A stretch of 64,000 nucleotides of DNA from Paenibacillus sp. HW567 (GCF_000374185.1 NZ_KB910518.1:2613687-2677686), one strand, 5' to 3'. Shown: positions 25,379 to 34,323, numbered from the stretch's first letter. Notes: generated by a model not told the origin, from the sequence alone. Program-made: numbers and translations.

Positions 25379-26147
25379 AAAAACCTCCTGCTGATCTTGT
25401 TATCGGCATTTTCGGAACTGCGGACAGCAGCTCGCGGCTGTAGGCGGCCTCAGGACGAGTGAAGAATTGGTCCTTCGGACTGCTCTCAACAAGCTTGCCC
25501 TGCCGCATAACGGCTACGGTATCGCTAATTGCATGAATGACTCCCAGATCATGGGAGATGAACAGCATGGTCAAATTAAGCTCGGCTTTGAGTGTATTGA
25601 ACAGTTCGAGCACACTTAGCTGAACGGAAACATCCAGCGCGCTCGTCGGTTCATCCGCGATCAGAAGGCTCGGCTCAACGCTTAATGCACGCGCAATGGC
25701 GATCCGTTGGCGCTGTCCGCCGGAGAATTCGTGCGGATATTTATCCAATGCTTTTGCCTCCAGATGAACACGGTCCAAAAGCTCTTTGCATCTCTTCTCA
25801 ACCTCTGAGCGGTTCACAATATTATGGAACAGCAGTGCTTCGGAAAGAATCTGCCGGATGGAATGCTTCGGATTCAGCGACGCATCCGGGTTCTGAAAGA
25901 TCATCTGTATTTTTTTGTGCTGCTCACGGCTGCGCTTCTTCACTAATTGCTGGGCTCCCAGCAGAATCTGCCCTTCATCGGGAGCGATCAGCCCGGCAAT
26001 CACTCGCGCCAGAGTGGATTTGCCCGAACCGGATTCGCCGACAAGGCCAAGGGTGGTATGCTCCTGCAAACTCAGATTAATGTGATCCAGCGCAGTAAAC
26101 CCGCCGTAACGGACTGTGAGATTCTGTACTTGCAGCGCAGTATTCAT
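25362..26147 (-). CDS. ABC transporter ATP-binding protein, DppF/OppF-like
   Basis: A 261-aa ATPase with Walker A GESGSGKSTLARV near residue 36, Q-loop MIFQNPDASLNP, signature FSGGQRQRIAIARAL near 145, Walker B LLIADEPTSALDVSVQ and the switch histidine in LFISHDLGVI. It is the second of two ATPases of a peptide/nickel/opine-type importer. Its ATG overlaps the stop of the preceding ATPase (ATGA). It lacks the cysteine-rich oligopeptide C-terminal extension (iron-sulfur motif), so it is a short form. Confidence 0.9.
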   Translation of the reverse strand: MNTALQVQNLTVRYGGFTALDHINLSLQEHTTLGLVGESGSGKSTLARVIAGLIAPDEGQILLGAQQLVKKRSREQHKKIQMIFQNPDASLNPKHSIRQILSEALLFHNIVNRSEVEKRCKELLDRVHLEAKALDKYPHEFSGGQRQRIAIARALSVEPSLLIADEPTSALDVSVQLSVLELFNTLKAELNLTMLFISHDLGVIHAISDTVAVMRQGKLVESSPKDQFFTRPEAAYSRELLSAVPKMPITRSAGGFYEPRT

Positions 26148-26905
26148 TCAGCTTCGCTCCCTTCAAGCTCCGGCAGCGGCAGCACGGAATCAATCAGCAT
26201 CTGAGTGTAAGGATCAGACGGATTGTGTAATAGCTGCTGAGTCTCACCATGCTCCACAATCCGCCCCTGCTTCATCACACATAGCTTGGAGCATAAGTTA
26301 GCTGCAATCGCCAGATTATGTGTCACAAAGACCATGGCAAAACCCAGCTCATTTTGCAAGCGGGTAATGGTTTCGATAATTTGCCGTTGAACGGTAACGT
26401 CCAGCGCGGTTGTCGGTTCATCACAGAGCAGAATGTCCGGCTTGCACGCCAGCGCCATAGCGATAACTACACGCTGACACTGACCGCCCGACAACTGGCT
26501 TGGATAGCGGTCTGCTTTCTTTAGAGATTCGGGAAGCCCGAGCATTTCGAGCAATTCCAGCGCTATTTTGCGTGAAGCCTTCCGGCCGACTCTCTGTCTG
26601 TAATACACGACTTCTGCGAGCTGATTAACAACCGGGCAGAGCGGGTCCAGCGCCCCTCTCGGGTCCTGGAACACCATCGCGCTGCTTGCCGCGGTCTCGA
26701 TGACCCCTCCGCTCTGCTCCACCCCGCGGGGGAGCAACCCCAGAATGGCACGCAGCGTAAGCGACTTACCGGAGCCCGATTCACCGACGAGTCCCAGGCT
26801 CTCCCCTTTACCCAGTGAAAAGCTGACATTGCTGACCAATGGTTCTTTGGACGTTGTGGCGAGTGACAGCGAATTTATTGTCAAAATCGGATGTGTAGCC
26901 ATCAT
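26144..26905 (-). CDS. ABC transporter ATP-binding protein, DppD/OppD-like
   Basis: A 253-aa ATPase: Walker A GESGSGKSLTLRA near residue 36, Q-loop MVFQDPRGALDP, signature LSGGQCQRVVIAMAL near 140, Walker B ILLCDEPTTALDVTVQ, and switch VFVTHNLAIAA. The C-terminus NPSDPYTQMLIDSVLP is the usual OppD-family tail. The start is the ATG at 26905, which overlaps the stop of the permease gene and is preceded by GGAGG; the open frame reaches four codons further. It pairs with the DppF-like protein to power the importer. Confidence 0.9.
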   Translation of the reverse strand: MMATHPILTINSLSLATTSKEPLVSNVSFSLGKGESLGLVGESGSGKSLTLRAILGLLPRGVEQSGGVIETAASSAMVFQDPRGALDPLCPVVNQLAEVVYYRQRVGRKASRKIALELLEMLGLPESLKKADRYPSQLSGGQCQRVVIAMALACKPDILLCDEPTTALDVTVQRQIIETITRLQNELGFAMVFVTHNLAIAANLCSKLCVMKQGRIVEHGETQQLLHNPSDPYTQMLIDSVLPLPELEGSEAE

Positions 26906-27768
26906 TTTTTCCTCCATATGTCTGCCAGCCCATCACCGACAAGCGACAGCGCTATTCCCGTATACACCACTGCAAAGCCGGGAACAGCCGAGAGCCACCA
27001 AGCGGTAGTGATGAAGGACTGTCCATCCGCGATCATCGTCCCCCAGTCTGGAGTCGGAGGTGCAATGCCAATGCCAAGGTAACCGAGCGTTACAATCGCG
27101 ACCAGCAGTCCAACCATATCGGCCATTAGGACGACCACCGCCTGAGGCAGAACATTGGGCAGGAGATGGCGCAGAATAATTCTTACTCCGGGAAGGCCCA
27201 GAGTCTGAGCCGACGCCACCCATTCCTGCTCACGGAACGATGCGCTGAGACCTTTGACCACACGGGCAAATACGATCCAGCCTACAAGCATGAAAGTGAT
27301 ATAAATCCCCCGCTCGCCTGCTCCGCTGGCAAATGCCACGATGATAACGATCAGATAAAAAGGGAACGCGATAAAAGTATCCGTCAGCAGCGTAATCACA
27401 GTGTTAATCCACTTCCCGTAATACCCTGCAAGCATTCCCAGAAAGATGCCGGTGCAAAAAGGGATGATTTCCGCCAGGACCATGATTTTCAGATCAGTTC
27501 GTGCAGCATAGATCAGTCTCGTAAACAAATCGCGTCCGAGCTGATCTGTTCCCAGCCAATGCGAAGCAGACGGCGGCTGCAAAAAAGCGCTCAAATTCTG
27601 CTCCGTGGGTTGATACGGACTTATAAACGGTATGAATACAGCCAGGAGAATCAGCACTGCAAACATAATGCTCCCGATCAGAAGAGAAGGTGTTCCCCAT
27701 ATTCGCTTAACAGTGCTTTTCTTGTTGCTGCCCTCTTGCAATTGTGGGTCTATCGTTGTAGGGTTCAT
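26902..27768 (-). CDS. ABC transporter permease, DppC/OppC-like
   Basis: A 288-aa membrane protein: one N-terminal TM after a short tail, then the HWLGTDQLGRDLFTRLIYAARTDL motif near residue 70 typical of OppC proteins, then five further TM segments. The EAA-type ATPase-contact loop is EWVASAQTLGLPGVRIILRHLLPNVLP near 195. The true start is the ATG at 27768, which overlaps the stop of the other permease (ATGA) with AAAGGA upstream. Confidence 0.9.
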   Translation of the reverse strand: MNPTTIDPQLQEGSNKKSTVKRIWGTPSLLIGSIMFAVLILLAVFIPFISPYQPTEQNLSAFLQPPSASHWLGTDQLGRDLFTRLIYAARTDLKIMVLAEIIPFCTGIFLGMLAGYYGKWINTVITLLTDTFIAFPFYLIVIIVAFASGAGERGIYITFMLVGWIVFARVVKGLSASFREQEWVASAQTLGLPGVRIILRHLLPNVLPQAVVVLMADMVGLLVAIVTLGYLGIGIAPPTPDWGTMIADGQSFITTAWWLSAVPGFAVVYTGIALSLVGDGLADIWRKK

Positions 27769-28754
27769 TGTTTTCCTTTCGTTCTGGGATCGAGCCACCA
27801 GGACAGGATTTCAACCAGGAGGCTGATGATCACTACGGATATGGCACAGTAAAGCGCTATTCCTTGAATGACCGGGAAATCCCGTTTCGAAATTGAAGTA
27901 AACAGCAGGCTGCCAATTCCTTTGATGCCGAACACCTGTTCAACGACGAGTGTGCCACCTATGAGATAGGAAATATTGACACCGAGCAGCATCAGTGTTG
28001 GAAGCGCGGAGTTGCGCAGCACATGCTTAAACAGAATCACCCTGTTAGGTATTCGCGCGGCCTTCAAGGTAACTACAAAATCGGATTCCAATACCTCCAG
28101 CATCTGCGCCCTTAACGAACGAACCAGAGTCGGAATCTGTGAAAAAGCGACGGTTATCGCCGGAAGCGTAAGGCTGTACAAGGTTCCGGTCCACCCTTCG
28201 CCAACTCCTCCGACGGGAAACCAATGAAGACGGACACTAAGCAGCAGAATCAAAAGGATGCCAACCCAGAAGATTGGCATGCCCAGTGTGATTGTAGGAA
28301 AAATACGGATCAAATGATCCAGCAGCTTGTCTTTGTTCGTGGCTGCAAGTGTGGCAAGCAGCAGCGATATTACGATTGCCAGAGCGCTGGCCAATGCGAT
28401 GAGCAGCAGAGTAACAGGAGCCCGTTCGGCTATCAGCTCTCTTGCAGAGATTCCCGTCACAATGGAATTTCCGGTATCCCCTTGCGTAAACAATGTCTGC
28501 ACAAAACGGACGAATTGCTCCCATACAGGGAGATCAAGCCCAAGAGTATGATGCATACTCTTGAGCGCCTCCGGTGTGCTGTATTCACCCAAAATCATTT
28601 TTGCAGGGTCCCCCGGCACGATTCGGATCAGGAAAAAAACTGCCGTCATCACGCACAGGATCACTATCAATGCTCTAACAAGTGCAATCACAAGCCAACT
28701 GTATGAACCGTTCCTACCTGTTGATGGAGTTAACGTGTTATTGGATTTCATCAT
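27765..28754 (-). CDS. ABC transporter permease, DppB/OppB-like
   Basis: A 329-aa membrane protein with a first TM near residue 25 followed by FLIRIVPGDPAKMILG, the classic OppB start, then five more TM segments and the EAA loop SDFVVTLKAARIPNRVILFKHVLRNS near 225. Together with the C-type permease it forms the membrane channel. Its start overlaps the solute-binding protein stop (ATGA), and its own stop overlaps the next start, so the operon is tightly coupled. Confidence 0.9.
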   Translation of the reverse strand: MMKSNNTLTPSTGRNGSYSWLVIALVRALIVILCVMTAVFFLIRIVPGDPAKMILGEYSTPEALKSMHHTLGLDLPVWEQFVRFVQTLFTQGDTGNSIVTGISARELIAERAPVTLLLIALASALAIVISLLLATLAATNKDKLLDHLIRIFPTITLGMPIFWVGILLILLLSVRLHWFPVGGVGEGWTGTLYSLTLPAITVAFSQIPTLVRSLRAQMLEVLESDFVVTLKAARIPNRVILFKHVLRNSALPTLMLLGVNISYLIGGTLVVEQVFGIKGIGSLLFTSISKRDFPVIQGIALYCAISVVIISLLVEILSWWLDPRTKGKQ

Positions 28755-30367
28755 TTTCCAATGCGGACATCTTCCAGGCGCAGGCTGCCGTTAGGCAAAA
28801 CAACAAGGCCATCGACCGAAGAACGGGCACCAATCAGAATATCCGGGTAGTATAAAGGAATGTAAGGTACTTCATCGGCAAGCGTCTGCAGCAGCTTAGA
28901 GTAGATTTGCGCGCGGGCATCGCCATCTGCTGTCTTTTGCCCGTCATAGAGCAGTTTGGTTACATCCTTATTCGTGTAATGCGTCCAATACGACTTGCTG
29001 AAGCCATCCGGATCGGTCTGGAAAGCAATAATCGAGTTCGCTTCAGGGGAGTCCGCCTGACCGCTGTTCAGCATTGCCGCGAAATCATATTTGAAGAAAC
29101 GTTCCCGGAAAGTAGCCAGCTCAGTGGATTCAATCTCGATCTTGATGCCGATGGTTTGACCCGCTGCCTGAATAATTTGCGCCTCTTGGGCTCTGGTGCT
29201 GTTGCCGGACGCTACAAGCAATTTGGTAGTGAAGCCGTTAGGGAAGGCGGATTTGGCCAGCTCTTCCTTCGCTGCAGTTACATCGTAATTGAGCGGCTTG
29301 ATCGTATCATTGGAGTTATATGGAATGGTGGTCGGCAGCAAAGAATTTGCAGTCTGTGCATAACCAAACGTAAGCGCCTTGGTCAAGCCTTCACGATCCA
29401 GCGCCAGCGCCAGAGCACGGCGGACATGCACATCGGAGAAATGTTTGTCCAGTGTATTGAAGAACAATTGCTCTGTTACCCAGCTCCCGTTCGTTACTAC
29501 TGCTGTGTCTGCACCATTCTTGATTTCGTCTGCGTTCTGCAGCGCCAGAGATTCAATTGCGTCAACATCTCCAGCCTTGAGCTGGTTGATTGCCTGGCTG
29601 TCGTCTTCAATCAGCTTATACACAAGCTTGTCAATGTAAGGCTTGCCTTCCTGCCAATAGTTAGGATTCTTGGTGAAGGTCAGGTCGCCTGCAGGGTCCC
29701 ATGTCTCAACAACAAAAGGTCCAGTACCGATCGGTTTTTTGAAAAACTCTTCTTCGGTAGCCCCGCCAAAGTTATCCGGAATTATCCCGTTCGAGAAGTT
29801 GGACAGCTCGGAGATAAACGGTGTATACGGCTCTTTAAGTGTAATCACGAGCGTTTTGTCGTCCTGCGCTTTAACAGAAGCAACCTTGGCTGCGATTGCC
29901 AGCGGACCGCCCACCTTCAAATGCCGGTTAAGCGAGAATACCGCATCCTTTGCAGTGACAGCCGTGCCGTTCGAGAACTTCAGACCGTCGCGGAGGACAA
30001 AGGTATACGTCAGCCCGTCTTGACTGATGCTGTGTGACTGGGCAAGCCAGTCTACAATTTCACCCTTGCTGTTAAAAGCAACCAGTGACTCGAATACTTT
30101 GTCAATTGCAAACGCATTGTTCGACGTAATCTCATTATGTAAATCAAAAGAGGTTACTGAAGCAGGCCGTCCATAGACAAAGGTTCCTCCCGCTGCAGGC
30201 ACATCTGTATTTGCACTTTGAGTTGCCGCTGGGCTCGTTGTTGCTTGAGCGCTGTTATTTTGTTTAGGATCATTCTTGGACCCGGAGCATCCTGCAATTA
30301 CCACTAGCAGAATTGCTAATGCTCCTACCCAAACCGACTTTCTAAAAGATGCTGTAAACTGTGACAT
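28751..30367 (-). CDS. ABC transporter solute-binding lipoprotein, SBP_bac_5 family
   Basis: A 538-aa lipoprotein. The signal peptide ends in the lipobox VVIAGCSGS near residue 27, where the cysteine would be acylated. A Gln/Ala/Thr-rich tether of about 30 residues leads to a family 5 binding domain (GTFVYGRPASVTSFDLHNEI, YTFVLRDGLKFSNGTAVTAKDAVFSLNRH, PIGTGPFVVETWDP, RRALALALDREGLTKAL). Such proteins bind di- or oligopeptides, nickel chelates or opines. The first gene of the operon, it has a strong ribosome site and the sigma-A promoter at 30417-30445. Confidence 0.92.
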   Translation of the reverse strand: MSQFTASFRKSVWVGALAILLVVIAGCSGSKNDPKQNNSAQATTSPAATQSANTDVPAAGGTFVYGRPASVTSFDLHNEITSNNAFAIDKVFESLVAFNSKGEIVDWLAQSHSISQDGLTYTFVLRDGLKFSNGTAVTAKDAVFSLNRHLKVGGPLAIAAKVASVKAQDDKTLVITLKEPYTPFISELSNFSNGIIPDNFGGATEEEFFKKPIGTGPFVVETWDPAGDLTFTKNPNYWQEGKPYIDKLVYKLIEDDSQAINQLKAGDVDAIESLALQNADEIKNGADTAVVTNGSWVTEQLFFNTLDKHFSDVHVRRALALALDREGLTKALTFGYAQTANSLLPTTIPYNSNDTIKPLNYDVTAAKEELAKSAFPNGFTTKLLVASGNSTRAQEAQIIQAAGQTIGIKIEIESTELATFRERFFKYDFAAMLNSGQADSPEANSIIAFQTDPDGFSKSYWTHYTNKDVTKLLYDGQKTADGDARAQIYSKLLQTLADEVPYIPLYYPDILIGARSSVDGLVVLPNGSLRLEDVRIGK

Positions 30368-30416
30368 GTCTGATCCTTCCCCTTCCTATAAATCATATGA
30401 GTTTAGTATGGATTGT

Positions 30417-30445
30417 ATTATGGATCAATCACCATCGTCTGTCAA
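30417..30445 (-). promoter_or_regulatory. sigma-A promoter of the importer operon
   Basis: The minus strand reads TTGACA (30445-30440), 17 bp, CATAAT (30422-30417), about 50 bp upstream of the solute-binding protein start. No strong dyad is visible near it. Confidence 0.65.
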
Positions 30446-30508
30446 ACAAAAAATCATTTTGGCCATAAGAATGTATCTAATATATCCATTGCTAGAAATG
30501 AATATGCT

Positions 30509-31354
30509 TCAATTAAGCAATGACGTTATAACCTCTTGCATATCTCCTGTAAATGAGATGGTCTTGTCCTCATTTCCTTCCATGCCTTCGGGATTATGTC
30601 TGTTGAAGCGGATTAAGGTCGCATGCTCATTGCGGTACGTAAGCTTTTCAAAGGGATAACGAATAATTCCCGGTGTATTATAACCAACCCCCAGCTCCAA
30701 ATATACAGTCTTCTTGCATTCTGCTGCACGCAGGAATTCGTTGTAGGAAGCATTTCGTTCATACCACTTCCCGTCCTGTACAAAGTATTGATCAATTCTA
30801 AGGTGTGGATTCATCTCTCCGCCGCATACCGGGCATTTGGGAACTAGTTCAGAAGGAATCCGGCAATCGACGGTGTGCTGAACCATTGCCTTGACCAGAG
30901 CCTCATTATTGTACAATTTATCATGACAACCTGCCGCACACTGCAAATAGCCATAGTTGCCTTGAATTTCAAAAATTTGATGCTGCGGAAAACCGGCCTT
31001 CTCAAACTGGCTGTCCACATTGGTTGTGATGACGAAGTAATTATGGTTCTGCACCCACTGATGCAGATCGGTATATAACTTGGTGCTGGCCGCTTCGTAT
31101 CGGTTAAGGCTGATATGTCTGGCCCAATATGCCCACCGTTCCTCCTGGGTCTTAAAGGGATAGAAGCCGGAAGAGTACATGTCAGTCAATCCGTACTTCT
31201 CAATGAAGGGCTGGAAATTTCGGGTGAATCTTACCCCGCTATATTCAATCCCAGCAGCAGCAGATAAGCCTGCCCCTCCCCCTATAACAATATATTCCGC
31301 CTCGCCAATGGCCGATTTCGCCCTTTGGATCAATTGCTGATCTATAGGATTCAT
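30509..31354 (-). CDS. class M sirtuin (SirTM), probable protein ADP-ribosyltransferase
   Basis: A 281-aa Sir2-fold protein. NAD-binding motifs GGGAGLSAAAGIEYSG near residue 26 and ITTNVDSQFEKAGFP near 108 are present, and zinc cysteines occur in CAAGCH near 137 and CPVCGG near 174. The catalytic histidine of deacetylase sirtuins is replaced: the usual HG is QG in EIQGNYGYLQC, as reported for SirTM enzymes that ADP-ribosylate proteins. The arginine-containing NPHLRIDQYFV follows. It starts 4 nt after the macrodomain gene stop, which is the diagnostic pairing. The usual GcvH-L and LplA2 partners are not seen next to it. Confidence 0.87.
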   Translation of the reverse strand: MNPIDQQLIQRAKSAIGEAEYIVIGGGAGLSAAAGIEYSGVRFTRNFQPFIEKYGLTDMYSSGFYPFKTQEERWAYWARHISLNRYEAASTKLYTDLHQWVQNHNYFVITTNVDSQFEKAGFPQHQIFEIQGNYGYLQCAAGCHDKLYNNEALVKAMVQHTVDCRIPSELVPKCPVCGGEMNPHLRIDQYFVQDGKWYERNASYNEFLRAAECKKTVYLELGVGYNTPGIIRYPFEKLTYRNEHATLIRFNRHNPEGMEGNEDKTISFTGDMQEVITSLLN

Positions 31355-31358
31355 TTAA

Positions 31359-32282
31359 TTACCCCTCCAACACAGATTCGTAGATTTCACGGTCCTCGTC
31401 GCTGAACACATTAAAAATAATCTGCCCGAAACGCCCGGGATGCTGTTTTAGCCAAGCTTGAACTACGTTTACGGCTACGACGGCCGCTTCCCTTTTGGGA
31501 TAACCGAATACCCCGGTGGATATTCCGCAAAATGCAACCGAACAGATGGAGTCAACCTGGGCCGCAAGCTCCAGGCAGGAGGTATAACAACCAGCCAGCA
31601 GAGATCTCTGATGCTCTGTGACCGCTTGTCCAGCCGCAATGATGGGGCCAACCGTATGCAGCACAAACCTGGAGGGCAGGTTGTATGCCCTTGTTATTTT
31701 AGCGTAGCCTGTCGGTTCGGCATGACCCTGCAGCTCCATGATGACATTGCAATCCTCACGCAGCTCTGGCCCGGAGGCGGAATGAATGGCATTGTCAATG
31801 CAGGCATGAAAAGGCTGGAAGCAGCCCAGCATCCTGCTGTTGGCAGCGTTCACGATGGCATCGGCTTCAAGCTCTGTAATATCTCCTTGCCATAGGTATA
31901 TTTCCGGAGCTATTTCTTGTTGTATAGACTGGAATTGTTTCGACAAAGGTGTTAGAGCCGAAGCTTTGGTAATCGTCTTGAACTGCCGTTCATATTGCAG
32001 GATTACATCCATATAGGGGTTGAGCTTTGCATTGGCTGCGCCTGGAGTCTTAATGGTCAGAGCCGCCTTAATGTAGGCCCTCTTCTGGTCAGGTGATGCA
32101 GATGGAATACCTTCCATATAACCTTCCGGGTCTTCAAGAAGCAGCTTAGCTGCCGCCTCTAAGCTTTCCAGGTATTGCTGTTCGGTTAACCGCCCGGCTG
32201 CAATTGCCGGGTGGGGTTGATCTAAACGGATTTTTGTCCGGTATGCATCTAACTCAAGATTAGGTGCTTCATGTACCATCAT
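31359..32282 (-). CDS. zinc-type macrodomain ADP-ribosyl-hydrolase linked to SirTM
   Basis: A 307-aa protein with an N-terminal helical extension (about 120 residues) and a C-terminal macrodomain: YLWQGDITELEADAIVNAANSRMLGCF near residue 130, then the zinc-macro signature CFQPFHACIDNAIHSASG near 155, and CGISTGVFGYPKREAA near 255. Zinc-containing macrodomains of this type remove the ADP-ribose put on by SirTM. The frame reaches back to 32396 inside the FAD gene, but AAAGGAGAAGG marks the ATG at 32282. It is followed directly by the sirtuin gene. Confidence 0.87.
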   Translation of the reverse strand: MMVHEAPNLELDAYRTKIRLDQPHPAIAAGRLTEQQYLESLEAAAKLLLEDPEGYMEGIPSASPDQKRAYIKAALTIKTPGAANAKLNPYMDVILQYERQFKTITKASALTPLSKQFQSIQQEIAPEIYLWQGDITELEADAIVNAANSRMLGCFQPFHACIDNAIHSASGPELREDCNVIMELQGHAEPTGYAKITRAYNLPSRFVLHTVGPIIAAGQAVTEHQRSLLAGCYTSCLELAAQVDSICSVAFCGISTGVFGYPKREAAVVAVNVVQAWLKQHPGRFGQIIFNVFSDEDREIYESVLEG

Positions 32283-32316
32283 TACCTTCTCCTTTGCGGG
32301 TTGAATTTTGCTGGAA

Positions 32317-33444
32317 TCAGCCTTGATCCATCGCCTTGCGAATATCATAATCACTGATGTCGAGATCCAAATCCATTCCGAGCGCCAGCTTGGCAAGCTG
32401 ACTTCCTATATAGGGTCCCATTGTCAACCCGGACGCACCGAGTCCGTTAGCCGTAATCAGACCTTCCCAGCCGGGAATAGCTCCAATCACAGGCAGGAAT
32501 CCGGGCGTAAACGGACGGAAGCCAACCCGCACCTCCTGAAAAGTGCTGTCCGCTAAGCCAGGGGCCAGGTCTAGCCCCTTATTCAGCACCTCCTGAATTC
32601 CACCTGCGGTTATTCTGGTATCGTAGCCTTCAATGTGATTTTCGTGTGTAGATCCAAGGACGATCTTGTGCCCTTCAAAAGTAAGCAGATACTGATCATT
32701 GGGCGGGATAACAACCGGCCAGGTGCCTGTATCTTGCGGATTGGGAAGCTCTACATGGACGATTTGCGCTTTTTGATAATGAACGTCAAAATGAATGCCC
32801 AAAGGCTCCAGCAGCGGACCGGCCCACGCCCCCGCACATACAATAACAAGGTCAGCCGCAAAGGTACGCGCTGAGGCAGTTACTCCCGTGACACGGTTTG
32901 CGTGATATTCAAGCGAAGCATCCCCGTTTACAAAAACGGCCCCTTTGCGCTGTGCTGAACGGATAAGCGCGTCGCGCAGCGCACGGCCATCTACACGTGC
33001 GGCTCCGCTGATGTGAACTGCGGGATACCCTTCTGCCAGCAGGGGGAAACGCTCCCGGGTTTGTAATTCATTAAGCTGTGTGATTTCCCCGATTTCCGGT
33101 GCCTCCGCTTTTCGAATCTGTGCGCGTTCTTCCATCCGGCTAATCTTCTCCGGGTCATTATGAATGCTTAGAGCCCCCACCTGCGCATAGCCGGTTTCTG
33201 TTTCCCCTTCGTTATGAAGCTGTGCAATTAATTCCGGGTAATAACGGGCACCGGCTTTGGCGAGACGATACCAGGCCTGGTTGCGCCGCTGGGACAGCCA
33301 AGGGCAAATGATGCCTGCAGCGGCGTCGGTTGCTTGTCCCTTATCTTTGCGGTCTATTACCAGGACATCTGCCCCCATTGCTGCTAACTGATAGGCTGTC
33401 GAGGCCCCTAGAATTCCTGCTCCGATTACGATGACCTTCTTCAT
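32317..33444 (-). CDS. FAD-dependent amino acid oxidase/dehydrogenase (DAO family)
   Basis: A 375-aa flavoenzyme with N-terminal dinucleotide fold VIVIGAGILGASTAYQLAAMGADVLVID, then GQATDAAAGIICPWLS near residue 38, a substrate domain, and the C-terminal FAD-contact VGFRPFTPGFLPVIG followed by ITANGLGASGLTMGPYIG near 340. This is the DadA/glycine oxidase group. It lies 34 nt upstream of the macrodomain gene on the same strand, so it may be part of the SirTM operon, in which redox enzymes have been noted before. The amine substrate is unknown. Confidence 0.87.
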   Translation of the reverse strand: MKKVIVIGAGILGASTAYQLAAMGADVLVIDRKDKGQATDAAAGIICPWLSQRRNQAWYRLAKAGARYYPELIAQLHNEGETETGYAQVGALSIHNDPEKISRMEERAQIRKAEAPEIGEITQLNELQTRERFPLLAEGYPAVHISGAARVDGRALRDALIRSAQRKGAVFVNGDASLEYHANRVTGVTASARTFAADLVIVCAGAWAGPLLEPLGIHFDVHYQKAQIVHVELPNPQDTGTWPVVIPPNDQYLLTFEGHKIVLGSTHENHIEGYDTRITAGGIQEVLNKGLDLAPGLADSTFQEVRVGFRPFTPGFLPVIGAIPGWEGLITANGLGASGLTMGPYIGSQLAKLALGMDLDLDISDYDIRKAMDQG

Positions 33445-33524
33445 GCGTACATTTCCTTTCCTGCCTCAAACGCCATAGTGTTCCTTCAGTATAATTCATT
33501 CTGCAAGCCTTAGCAGGAACATAT

Positions 33525-33557
33525 AGAAAAAGCCAACACTGGGGATGCAGTGCTGAC
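33525..33557 (-). terminator. terminator of the DsbA-like gene
   Basis: On the minus strand GTCAGCACTG pairs with CAGTGTTGGC around CATCCC and is followed by TTTTTC. It separates the DsbA-like gene from the FAD oxidoreductase gene. Confidence 0.75.
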
Positions 33558-33580
33558 TTGAACTGTTTTTCTAAAAAACA

Positions 33581-34210
33581 TCAGGCAATAATTGCGGAAA
33601 GCTGCAGCTCAAGCTTCTCTGGGGTCATCGTTCCTCCACCGAGACGAATATATTCCCCATCCTTCTGCAGAAGCAGGGTTGGATAACTCTGTACACCAAT
33701 CTGGCGGGCGGTAATGAAATCCTTGGCAGCTTCTTCAGCGGCAGATGATGTCTTCATTCGTGCCGTTACAGCTTCAGGGTCAAGGTCAAAGGCAACCGCT
33801 AGCTCGCGGTAGGTTTCGGTGTCGCTGAGACTTTTGCCCTCGAAGTAAAACGCATGCTGCATAGCTGAAGCCAGGTACACTGCACGTTCCGGTGCAAAGA
33901 ATCGTAAGGCAGCAAAGCCGGTTGCCGCGGCTTCGGAGTCCAGAATAAAGTCATCATTTGCAAGCAAGCGCTGATAACCAGCGCCAAATTCCGCACCCGT
34001 AAGCTGGCTGATCCGGTTGTTCGCTTCGGCAATGTGCGGGTACGCGCTGATCGGCTGCTTACGTTCTCCTGTAAAAAGTCCGCCGGACAGAACGGTCAAA
34101 GGCAGCTCAGGATGTGTCTCCCGGAATGCCCGCAGGGTCTTTGAGAACCCGTAACACCAGCCGCAATAAGCATCCCACACATAAATGAGATTAAGATTAT
34201 TTTGATTCAC
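33581..34210 (-). CDS. DsbA-family thioredoxin-fold oxidoreductase
   Basis: A 209-aa cytoplasmic protein with the active site CGWC in VWDAYCGWCYGFSK near residue 16, a helical insertion, and the cis-proline region GVQSYPTLLLQKDGE near 175. No signal peptide is present, so it belongs with intracellular FrnE/HCCA-isomerase-like DsbA proteins. The start is GTG at 34210 with AAAGGAG upstream. Its promoter is overlapped by a perfect 19-bp dyad of the kind bound by YodB/HypR thiol-stress repressors, which fits a redox role. Confidence 0.87.
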   Translation of the reverse strand: MNQNNLNLIYVWDAYCGWCYGFSKTLRAFRETHPELPLTVLSGGLFTGERKQPISAYPHIAEANNRISQLTGAEFGAGYQRLLANDDFILDSEAAATGFAALRFFAPERAVYLASAMQHAFYFEGKSLSDTETYRELAVAFDLDPEAVTARMKTSSAAEEAAKDFITARQIGVQSYPTLLLQKDGEYIRLGGGTMTPEKLELQLSAIIA

Positions 34211-34251
34211 AGAAATAACTCCTTTGTAATCCGCTTTTATGAATGTTAACC

Positions 34252-34288
34252 TGTAACTATTGTAGTTACATTATATGACGGATGTCAA
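34252..34288 (-). promoter_or_regulatory. DsbA-like gene promoter with a dyad over the -10 box
   Basis: The minus strand has TTGACA (34288-34283), 18 bp, TACAAT (34264-34259). The perfect palindrome TGTAACTA-TTG-TAGTTACA (34252-34270) covers the -10, as expected of a repressor site. It resembles operators of HxlR-type regulators such as YodB, but the regulator gene is not in the window. Confidence 0.65.
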
Positions 34289-34323
34289 GAGAATACTTAT
34301 TTCTGAGGATTAGACTTCCGTTA

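Noticed and set aside
28907..30037. A 376-codon plus-strand frame opposite the solute-binding protein gene.
   Set aside because: It is an antisense shadow with improbable cysteine/arginine-rich composition; the minus frame has a lipobox and SBP_bac_5 motifs.
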